Assembly: GCF_000725805.1 (NCBI RefSeq)
Contig: NZ_KL647137.1
Location: forward strand, 1-64,000
Direction of reading: 5' to 3'
Length of the DNA: 64,000 nucleotides
Origin: Streptomyces xanthophaeus
Lineage (GTDB): Bacteria > Actinomycetota > Actinomycetes > Streptomycetales > Streptomycetaceae
A program made the translations under genes and the position numbers. Below, piece after piece: positions 35,552-42,218 of the stretch. The number at the start of each line of letters is the position of its first letter. Position 1 is the first letter of the stretch. The notes under the pieces are model-generated. The model ran no database searches. It worked only from the letters and a program-made list of their open reading frames with translations, and was not told the origin of the DNA.

Positions 35552-36118
35552 ATGGCCGAGGGCCGCAGCGCCGAAGGTGTCGCCGACGGGGCCGGAACCT
35601 CTGACGGCGTCGTGAGCGAGCAGACCACGGTCGAGCTGGTGTACCGGCCCCGGTCCGCCGACGCACTGGCAGGCCTGAGGGTCCGCGAGCGGATCAAGAA
35701 GACCGGGCTCCTGCTGCGGGGCGCGTTCCTCGCCCTGTGGGTGGGGCACTTGGTGCTCTCCGCCGTGGGCCGCGGGAGCATCGACGCGGTCTCGACGGTT
35801 CTGTTCCTGTTCGTCGCCCTTCTGGTGTGGGCGTACCCGCGACTACAGGCCGCCCAGGTGCAGCGGATCACCGAATGGCAGGGCGATTACCGTGCCACCG
35901 TCTCCGCGGCCGGGATCACCTGCCGCAGCGACCACAGCACGCTGGTCCAGAAGTGGTCCGTCTTCCAGGGCTACCGGGAGACGGCGGACCACTTCGTCCT
36001 GCTCAGCCGGGACCCCAACATCATGTGCCTCGATGTCCTGCCCAAGCGGGGCGTGCAGGGCGCCGGGGGCCCCGACCGGCTACGGGCCCTCCTGGAGCGG
36101 CATACCCCTCGCGTGTGA
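35552..36118 (+). CDS. YcxB-like membrane protein
   Basis: 188 residues from ATG 35552 with GGGGAGGG upstream. A polar N-terminus of about 30 residues, two membrane helices (LLLRGAFLALWVGHLVLSAV and VSTVLFLFVALLVWAY), then a soluble C-terminal domain with YRATVSAAGITCRSD, VQKWSVFQGYRETADHFVLL and DVLPKRG, which is the YcxB pattern (WS/PKR). Function is unknown. The gene is convergent with the tRNA-like element and the APC permease. Confidence 0.82.
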   Translation: MAEGRSAEGVADGAGTSDGVVSEQTTVELVYRPRSADALAGLRVRERIKKTGLLLRGAFLALWVGHLVLSAVGRGSIDAVSTVLFLFVALLVWAYPRLQAAQVQRITEWQGDYRATVSAAGITCRSDHSTLVQKWSVFQGYRETADHFVLLSRDPNIMCLDVLPKRGVQGAGGPDRLRALLERHTPRV

Positions 36119-36141
36119 CGGGGGCGAGCCGTGCCGGGCGC

Positions 36142-36262
36142 GGGGCCGACGGGATTCGAACCCGTGGGACCGGCGGGCAGGTCCGCCCCTCCGGCCGCTA
36201 CCCGACAGCGCCGGGAACCTCCGGCGCCGTCGGTTGCGATCGGCCACTCCGCCACGGACCCC
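36142..36262 (-). tRNA. tRNA-like element, class II, no readable anticodon
   Basis: 121 nt on the minus strand. The T arm is perfect (ACGGG, TTCGAAT, CCCGT at 36149-36165), followed by acceptor CGGCCCC and a G discriminator as in Ser tRNAs. The 5' side GGGGTC-C-G pairs with it if one C bulges. T8-G9 and a Ser/Leu-type D arm (GCG, loop with GTGG, CGC) follow. Instead of a 7-nt anticodon loop, the CCGAC/GTCGG stem is prolonged by an inserted GC hairpin (loop AGGTTC), and the variable arm is oversized. It may be a degenerate tRNA, an integration-site relic, or a tRNA mimic. It lies 37 nt past the permease stop, in the same direction. Confidence 0.5.
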
Positions 36263-36299
36263 GCACCCTGCGGGACCGCGCGGTCCCGGTACCGGGACC

Positions 36300-37706
36300 C
36301 TACGCGACGCCGTCCTGGCCGTCCTCCGGAATACTGACCAGCCAGCGCGTCCCGTGCCGCGGCCGTAGGTACAACGCCCAGTACAGGGTGGCGACGGCGG
36401 TGATCCCGCCCGTCCACAGCAGGTACTGGACCTCCTGCTGGGTCAGGACGTACGCGAGTACGGCGATCAGTACGACCGGGACGGCGGGCCACAGCGGCAT
36501 CCGCCAGGCGGCCGCCTCCTTGTGAGCCCCGCGCCTGCTGTACAGCGAGGCCACCGCCACCAGCAGGTACATGCCGGTCACGGAGACGCCGGTGACCCCG
36601 TACAGGGTGTCGAGGTTGACGAAGCACAGTGCCGCGCCCGGGACGCCGACGACCAGGGTCGCCACCCAAGGGGAGCCGAAACGGCCGAGCTTGGCGAGCG
36701 CGTGGTTGACCGGCTCGGGCCAGGCCTTGTCGCGGGCGGAGGCGAACAGCACCCGGGAGTTCTGGATGACCATGACGATGCCCGCATTGACGATGGCGAG
36801 GGCCACGCACAGGCTGACGAAGGTGCCGACGGCCGAATTGGACCAGGCGGTCACCATCGCGCCCAGGTCACCGGAGGCCAGGGCGTCCAGGTCGGGGGAG
36901 CCCATCGTGATGGCGATGACCGGGACCAGGATGATCGCGGCGGACAGGGCGAGGGTGGTGAGGACGGTGCGGGCGACGTTGCGCCGAGGGTCCTCCAGCT
37001 CCTCCGAGAGGTAGACGGCGGTCGAGAACCCCTGGGTGACGAACAGGGCGATGGCCAGTCCGGAGACGACCATCATCGCGGTGACGGCGGAGGTGCCGCC
37101 GCCCTCGGCCGCGACCGTGCCGTGCACCAGCGCACCGGCGCCCCGCTCGCTGTGCGCGAAGCCGAGCACGGCCACGAGCGCCGCGGCGACCACTTCGAGC
37201 ACCAGGAAGACGCCGGTGATCCAGGCGTTGGCCCGCAGGTCGAGGAGCCCGGCGAGGGTGGCGAGCAGCATCACGCCGGCGCCCGCGACCGGCGCCGGGA
37301 TCTCGACCACCGGGGCGAGGTAGTCGGCCGTACCCATGGCGATCACCGGCGGCACGACCATGACGACCAGCAGGGACAGGACGAAGACCAGCCACCCGGC
37401 GAGGCGGCCGGCCAGGGTCGAGACCATGGCGTACTCGCCGCCCGCACTCGGTATCAGGGTGCCGAGTTCCGAGTAGCAGAACGCGACGCCGATGCAGAGC
37501 AGCGAACCGATCGCGATGGTGAGGGCGGTCCAGGTGCCCAGGCTCGCGAACAGGTCGGGCACGACCACGAAGAGGGTCGAGGCGGGCGTCACGCACGAGA
37601 GCGTGAGCAGGGTCCCGCCGACGACGCCGATGGAACGCTTGAGCTTTTGCGGGACGGGCCCGGTGGCGGGGGAGGCTGCCTGGGAGGCGCTGAGCGTGTC
37701 GGTCAT
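36300..37706 (-). CDS. APC-superfamily amino acid permease
   Basis: 468 residues from ATG 37706 (MTDTLSASQAAS). About 12 membrane helices; the first carries the APC substrate-binding unwound motif region (GVVGGTLLTLSCVTPASTLF), later EYAMVSTLAGRLAGW and YLSEELEDPRRNVARTVL, typical of APC transporters. It imports an amino acid or amine; the substrate is not visible. The upstream 373-bp region holds a TTGACC -35 and a 14-bp palindrome. A tRNA-like element follows in the same orientation and may be co-transcribed. Confidence 0.9.
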   Translation of the reverse strand: MTDTLSASQAASPATGPVPQKLKRSIGVVGGTLLTLSCVTPASTLFVVVPDLFASLGTWTALTIAIGSLLCIGVAFCYSELGTLIPSAGGEYAMVSTLAGRLAGWLVFVLSLLVVMVVPPVIAMGTADYLAPVVEIPAPVAGAGVMLLATLAGLLDLRANAWITGVFLVLEVVAAALVAVLGFAHSERGAGALVHGTVAAEGGGTSAVTAMMVVSGLAIALFVTQGFSTAVYLSEELEDPRRNVARTVLTTLALSAAIILVPVIAITMGSPDLDALASGDLGAMVTAWSNSAVGTFVSLCVALAIVNAGIVMVIQNSRVLFASARDKAWPEPVNHALAKLGRFGSPWVATLVVGVPGAALCFVNLDTLYGVTGVSVTGMYLLVAVASLYSRRGAHKEAAAWRMPLWPAVPVVLIAVLAYVLTQQEVQYLLWTGGITAVATLYWALYLRPRHGTRWLVSIPEDGQDGVA

Positions 37707-38079
37707 CGGTGCGGGGTTCCGATCGGCAGGTGCGGTGTGCGAGCGCGGGAGCCCTATCGCCTCCGGGGCGGTGGTGAGCACGTGGTCCGTGGCTCCCGGG
37801 CCGACATGCAATCGCCGCGCGATCCGCCGGTCAAGAGCCGTACATGTACGGAATCCGTCGTCAGGACGGCTTCCACCAGGCCCCGTTCGCGTCGTCACCG
37901 CCTCCGGTCTGCGCGGCAGCCGGGTGCGGGAACCGTAGCCGCACCCCGGCAAATTTCCTTCCGCTTTGCCGAGCCGGAGCCCGGCCGAAGCCCGCCGAAG
38001 CCGGGCCGATGCACCGGCGGCGCACGGCCGGGCGCCGCCGGCCGGCGTAGGGACGGCGGCGCCGGGTAAGCGCGGCGAC
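37707..38079. promoter_or_regulatory. Permease control region with 14-bp palindrome
   Basis: On the minus strand TTGACC (37829-37834), 17-bp spacer and TTGCAT form a probable promoter. The perfect palindrome CCGTACATGTACGG (37838-37851) ends 3 bp upstream of that -35, a position suited to an activator or repressor. The rest of the gap shows no gene. Confidence 0.5.
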
Positions 38080-38472
38080 ATGACTGTCGCGAAGACGAGC
38101 GTTCTCGTACTGGACTGCGCCGAGCCGGAATCACTGGCACTCTTCTACGCCGGCCTGCTCGGCGCCGACGTGCGGGCCGGGGAGGGCGCCGACATGGTGG
38201 AGGTCGTCGGCGGAGCCGGCGTCCACCTCGCCGTCCGCCGTGACCACGGCTACGCGCCGCCGAGCTGGCCCCGTCCGGAGGACTCCCAGCAGGCACACCT
38301 GAGGATCCTGGTCGCCCCCGACGACCTGGACGAGGTCGAGCGGGAAGCCGTCTCCCTCGGCGCCCTCCCGGTGTCGGCCGACGCGGAGGAAGGCCCGCGC
38401 GAGGCCCGGCTCTTCAGCGACCCCGCCGGGCACACCTTCACCCTCGCGGCCTCCACGGTGCTGCAACGGTGA
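38080..38472 (+). CDS. VOC-family (glyoxalase-like) protein
   Basis: 130 residues from ATG 38080. A single VOC module in two halves: VAKTSVLVLDCAEPESLALF with YAGLLGADV, and AHLRILVAPDDLDEVEREAV with ARLFSDPAGHTFTLAA. It resembles the Glyoxalase_6 group of small actinobacterial proteins, whose substrates are mostly unknown. Possible metal ligands are His in HLAV and HLRI. It is a single gene, divergent from the permease and convergent with dhaLM. Confidence 0.85.
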   Translation: MTVAKTSVLVLDCAEPESLALFYAGLLGADVRAGEGADMVEVVGGAGVHLAVRRDHGYAPPSWPRPEDSQQAHLRILVAPDDLDEVEREAVSLGALPVSADAEEGPREARLFSDPAGHTFTLAASTVLQR

Positions 38473-38503
38473 CCGGCCCGCCCGGTCCGTGGCGGCGCGT
38501 TGT

Positions 38504-39748
38504 TCAGCGCTTGCGGTAGTGGCGGGCGTCCTCGGCGGCCGACAGGACGGCATCGAGGTCGCCGCCGAGCGCGGAGGTCAGCGTCACGGCCACCGCGCCC
38601 TCCAGGAACGGGGCGTCCACGATCCGGGTCCCGGCGGGCAGCGGCGCCTGCTCGTCGGCGAGCAGGGACTTCATGGTCAGCACCGCGCTGCCCATGTCGC
38701 ACAGCACCGCCACTCCCTGACCCTCGTCGACCTGGTGGACGGCGGCCAGGATGAGCGCCGCACTGGTGCCGGTGCCCCCGTCCTGGGTGCCGCCCGCGAC
38801 GGCGAGGGGGCCGGCCTCCAGCGAACCCAGCAGTGCGCCGCTCAGGTCGGCCACGGCTGCCGCGACGGCGGCGCTGTGGGACACCAGGACCACGCCGACC
38901 CGGCCGGTCCGCGTGCTCCGGCCGGCCGCGGGCCCGGATGCGGCCCCCGTACCTGCCTCGGCGACGGCTGCCGTTGCCGCTTCCGGCTCGGCCTGCGCCT
39001 CCCGCCGGGCCTCTGTCGGCGCCGGGGTCTCCGGCCCCGCCTCCGCCTCCGCCTCCGTCTCCGCACGGATGTCCGCGTCGGCCGTTTCCACCGCCGTGCG
39101 CAGCGCCTCCATCAGCAGCGCCACCGAGTGGGCCCCTGCGTCCTGGTGGCCGATGCTCCGCTCGCCGAGGTAACTGGCCCTGCCCTTGCGGGCCTGGAGC
39201 CCGGCCGTGGCCTCGGCGCCCTCGCGCGCAGCCCGGCAGGCCTCGTCCAGCGCCTCGCGCAGCGGCCGTCCCGCCCCGGTGGCCTCGGCCAGCGCGGCCA
39301 CCCCCGGAGCCAGCGCGTCCACCAGCGTCGCGTCCCCGACCTCGGCGCCGCCCAGCTTCTGGACCGAACGCAGTCCGACGTCGAGGGCGCCGGCCAGCTC
39401 GATGCCCGTCGGGGCGGGACGATCGCCGAGGACCTTGCCCGTACGGCGCAGCGCCGTGCCGAACAGCGGCCCGGAGGCCCCGCCGACGGTATTGGTGAGG
39501 GTGGTCCCCGCCAGGGCCAGCAGGGCGCCGGGCGTCGCGGGCCGGGCCTCGGCAACGGCGGTCCCGACGGCGCCGAAGCCCCGTACGAGATTGGCCCCGT
39601 GGTCCCCGTCGCCGATCACGGCGTCGAGCTCGGTCAGCCGGGCGCTGTCACGGCGTACGAGGCGGGTGGTCTCGGTGAGCCAGCGGCGGAAACAGGCGGT
39701 GTCCAGCACGGGTGCGGGAGCGGTGGTCGTACGGGGTGGGGTCGTCAC
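38504..39748 (-). CDS. dhaLM: Fused dihydroxyacetone kinase subunits DhaL-DhaM
   Basis: 414 residues from GTG 39748, with GAGGAGA upstream. DhaL (about 1-205) has the ADP/Mg site GDGDHGANLVRGF, NTVGGASGPLFGTAL and GRASYLGERSIGHQDAGAHS. A 70-residue Ala/Glu linker follows. The C-terminal part (about 280-414) is DhaM, an EIIA-Man fold with VGVVLVSHSAAVA (His phospho-site), GGTQDGGTGTSAALI and DMGSAVLTMKSLL. The protein would accept phosphate from HPr and pass it through ADP-DhaL to dihydroxyacetone bound on DhaK. These subunits are normally separate; the fusion makes a two-protein kinase. It follows dhaK by 76 nt. Confidence 0.92.
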   Translation of the reverse strand: MTTPPRTTTAPAPVLDTACFRRWLTETTRLVRRDSARLTELDAVIGDGDHGANLVRGFGAVGTAVAEARPATPGALLALAGTTLTNTVGGASGPLFGTALRRTGKVLGDRPAPTGIELAGALDVGLRSVQKLGGAEVGDATLVDALAPGVAALAEATGAGRPLREALDEACRAAREGAEATAGLQARKGRASYLGERSIGHQDAGAHSVALLMEALRTAVETADADIRAETEAEAEAGPETPAPTEARREAQAEPEAATAAVAEAGTGAASGPAAGRSTRTGRVGVVLVSHSAAVAAAVADLSGALLGSLEAGPLAVAGGTQDGGTGTSAALILAAVHQVDEGQGVAVLCDMGSAVLTMKSLLADEQAPLPAGTRIVDAPFLEGAVAVTLTSALGGDLDAVLSAAEDARHYRKR

Positions 39749-39824
39749 GGTGGGCGTCTCCTCGGACAGATGGGGGAAGGCCGTCGGGTGGAAGCCGTCG
39801 GGCGGAAGGCCGTCGGGCGGAAGG

Positions 39825-40823
39825 TCAGCAGCCCCAGCGCAGGGCCGGGGTGTGCACCGGGGCGTCCCACAGGCGCAGCAGTTCCTCGTCGGCCCGGCAC
39901 AGGGTGAAGGTGCAGCCGGCCATGTCGAGGCTGGTGACGTAACTGCCCACCAGGGACCGGGCCACGGTGATCCCACGCTCGGCGAGCACCCGCCCGGCCT
40001 CCGCGCGCATCCCGTACAGCTCGACCGGCGGCGTCGAACCCAGCCCGTTGACCAGCAGGATCACCGGGGCGCCGGCCGCCTCCGGCAGGTCGTCGAGGAT
40101 CGCGTCGAGCATGACCGCGGCCGTCTCGGCGGCCGTCATCAGGGTGCGCCGCTCACGGCCGGGCTCGCCGTGGATGCCGATGCCGAGCTCGATCTCGTCC
40201 TCGCCCAGGGCGAAGTTGGGGCTGCCCTTGGCCGGTGTCGTGCACGAGCTCAGCGCCACCCCGTAACTGCGCGCGTTCGCATTGACCTTGCGGGCCACCG
40301 CGGCGACCTCGGCGAGGGACGCGCCCTCCTCGGCCAGGGCCCCGGCGATCTTCTCCACGAACAGGGTGGCGCCCGTGCCCCGGCGTCCGGGCCCGCCCGC
40401 CACCGGGGTCACGGCGACGTCGTCGTCCACGACGACCTGCTCGACCTGGACCCCCTCGTCCGCGCAGTCCTCCGCAGCCATCGTGAAGTTGAGGACGTCC
40501 CCGGTGTAGTTCTTCACGACGTGCAGCACGCCCGCGCCCGAGTCGACCGCGGCGGATGCGCGTGCGATGGCGTCCGGCACGGGGGAGGTGAACACCGGAC
40601 CGGCCACCGCGCCGGCCAGCATCCCCCGCCCGACGAAACCGGCGTGCAGGGGCTCGTGCCCGCTGCCGCCGCCGGACAGCACCGCCACCTTCCCGGGAGC
40701 CGGACCGGCGGCCCGCGTGACGATGCCCGTCCCCACCTCCACCGCGAGCTCCGGATGGGTTTCGGCCATTCCGCGCAGAGCGTCTGCGACGACATTCTCC
40801 GGGGAATTGATGAGCTTCTTCAC
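39825..40823 (-). CDS. dhaK: Dihydroxyacetone kinase subunit DhaK
   Basis: 332 residues from GTG 40823 (MKKLINSPENVV-type start, AGAGAGG 4 nt upstream); an ATG at 40841 is less likely. Conserved GGGSGHEPLHAGFVG, VLHVVKNYTGDVLNF, and IGIHGEPGRER containing the His that covalently binds dihydroxyacetone. It holds the substrate while DhaL-DhaM phosphorylates it to DHAP. With the divergent glycerol dehydrogenase gene it completes glycerol to DHA to DHAP. The shared 282-bp upstream region carries two inverted repeats. Confidence 0.95.
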   Translation of the reverse strand: MKKLINSPENVVADALRGMAETHPELAVEVGTGIVTRAAGPAPGKVAVLSGGGSGHEPLHAGFVGRGMLAGAVAGPVFTSPVPDAIARASAAVDSGAGVLHVVKNYTGDVLNFTMAAEDCADEGVQVEQVVVDDDVAVTPVAGGPGRRGTGATLFVEKIAGALAEEGASLAEVAAVARKVNANARSYGVALSSCTTPAKGSPNFALGEDEIELGIGIHGEPGRERRTLMTAAETAAVMLDAILDDLPEAAGAPVILLVNGLGSTPPVELYGMRAEAGRVLAERGITVARSLVGSYVTSLDMAGCTFTLCRADEELLRLWDAPVHTPALRWGC

Positions 40824-40868
40824 TGGGCCTCTCTTCGTCATGGTGAAACGCAAGCCAGAAATCGGACA

Positions 40869-40889
40869 AAGGAATTTTCGGGATTCCTT
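40869..40889. promoter_or_regulatory. Inverted repeat AAGGAAT-N7-ATTCCTT
   Basis: Perfect 7-bp arms (40869-40875, 40883-40889) with a 7-nt spacer, in AT-richer DNA about 46 bp upstream of the dhaK start. Candidate operator in the dhaK-gldA divergent region. Confidence 0.5.
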
Positions 40890-41019
40890 CCGCGGCTTCC
40901 GGTCGCCGGTCCACGGCCGTCTCCGGGTCGCTCGCCAGGAACGATACTGCGGCCCGTGCCCACGTCAGGCGGGGTCTTTGGTCCCTGATCGGACCGCGAA
41001 AGGGCCTGTTTCCGCAGGA

Positions 41020-41038
41020 GCGAAGGATATTTCTTCGC
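41020..41038. promoter_or_regulatory. Inverted repeat GCGAAG-N7-CTTCGC
   Basis: Perfect 6-bp arms (41020-41025, 41033-41038) with the same 7-nt spacing as the repeat at 40869. It lies 68 bp upstream of gldA. The two sites may bind one glycerol/DHA-responsive regulator, although their half-sites differ. Confidence 0.45.
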
Positions 41039-41105
41039 GTGCCCCGGGCTGTGGTATTGGTAATTACGGAAGCCGGAAATAAAAGAAACTGTGGAGGATT
41101 GTGCC

Positions 41106-42218
41106 GTGAAGACCGCCGGAACGCGCATGCTGATCAGCCCGCCCACCTACGTCCAGGGCGCGCATGCGATGCACGACCTGGGCGAACACACCGCACGCCT
41201 CGGAGGGAACGCCGTCGTACTCGCCGACCGGGGTGTCTGGGGCCTCGTCGACAAGGCCGTGACCGACTCCCTGGCGGCCGCCGGGGTCCGCCTGACCAAG
41301 GAGGTCTTCGGCGGGCTGTGCACCCAGAAGGAGATCGACCGGGTCGCCGCCGTGGCCGAGGCCGCCGGCGCGGACGTGGTCATCGGGATCGGCGGCGGCA
41401 CCGCCATCGACACCGCCAAGGCCGTCGGGCACGCCCGCGGCGGCATCGCGGTCGTCAGTGCCCCCACGGTGGCCTCCACCGACGCCCCGACCAGCGCGCT
41501 CGCCGTCATCTACACCGAGGACGGGGCCTTCGAGCGCTACTCCTTCTTCCGGCGCAACCCGAACCTCGTCCTCGTCGACACCGCGCTCGTCGCGGGCGCC
41601 CCCAGCCGCTTCATCGTCTCCGGGATGGGCGACGCGCTGGCCACCTGGTACGAGGCGCGCGTCTGCGTCGCCGCGCACCGCACCGCTATGGCCGGCGGCC
41701 TCGCCACCGAGGCGGCCCTCAGCCTGGCCCGGCTGTGCTGGGAGACCCTCATGGAATACGGCCCGCAGGCCCGCCTCGCCGCCGAACAGCACGTGGTCAC
41801 CCCGGCCCTGGAGAAGGTCACCGAGGCCAACACCCTGCTCTCCGGCCTCGGTTTCGAGTCCTGCGGCCTCGCCGCCGCCCACGGGATCCACAACGGCCTG
41901 ACGGTCTCGCACCGCACGCACGGCATGATGCACGGGGAGAAGGTCAACATCGGCACCCTCGCCCAGCTCGTCCTGGAGGGCGCGCCCGCCGAAGAGCTCG
42001 ACACCTACCTGAAGTTCAGCCGCGCCGTCGGCCTGCCGACCACCCTCGCCGAGGTGGGCCTCGGCGATCCCGACCGCGACGAACTCCTGGCCATCGGGCG
42101 CGCGGCCACCGCAGCGGGCGAGACCACGCACAACATGCCCTTCCCGGTCACGGCCGGCATGGTGGCGGACGCGCTGATCGCCGGTGACGCCTACGCCCGC
42201 GCCACCGCGGGCGGCTGA
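41106..42218 (+). CDS. gldA: Glycerol dehydrogenase
   Basis: 370 residues from GTG 41106, 7 nt after GGAGGA (41093-41098). Iron-containing alcohol dehydrogenase fold of the GldA type: NAD-binding VVIGIGGGTAIDTAKAVGH, APTVASTDAPTSAL, and metal ligands in GMGDALATWYEA (Asp), AAHGIHNGL (His) and MMHGEKV (His). It oxidises glycerol to dihydroxyacetone, the substrate of the divergent DhaK system. The 3' end overlaps the convergent phosphatase gene by 28 bp. Confidence 0.94.
   Translation: MKTAGTRMLISPPTYVQGAHAMHDLGEHTARLGGNAVVLADRGVWGLVDKAVTDSLAAAGVRLTKEVFGGLCTQKEIDRVAAVAEAAGADVVIGIGGGTAIDTAKAVGHARGGIAVVSAPTVASTDAPTSALAVIYTEDGAFERYSFFRRNPNLVLVDTALVAGAPSRFIVSGMGDALATWYEARVCVAAHRTAMAGGLATEAALSLARLCWETLMEYGPQARLAAEQHVVTPALEKVTEANTLLSGLGFESCGLAAAHGIHNGLTVSHRTHGMMHGEKVNIGTLAQLVLEGAPAEELDTYLKFSRAVGLPTTLAEVGLGDPDRDELLAIGRAATAAGETTHNMPFPVTAGMVADALIAGDAYARATAGG

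Noticed and set aside
36142..36262. Ordinary tRNA-Ser or tRNA-Sec gene
   Set aside because: No 7-nt loop with T33 and a readable anticodon can be folded; the position is taken by a long GC hairpin.
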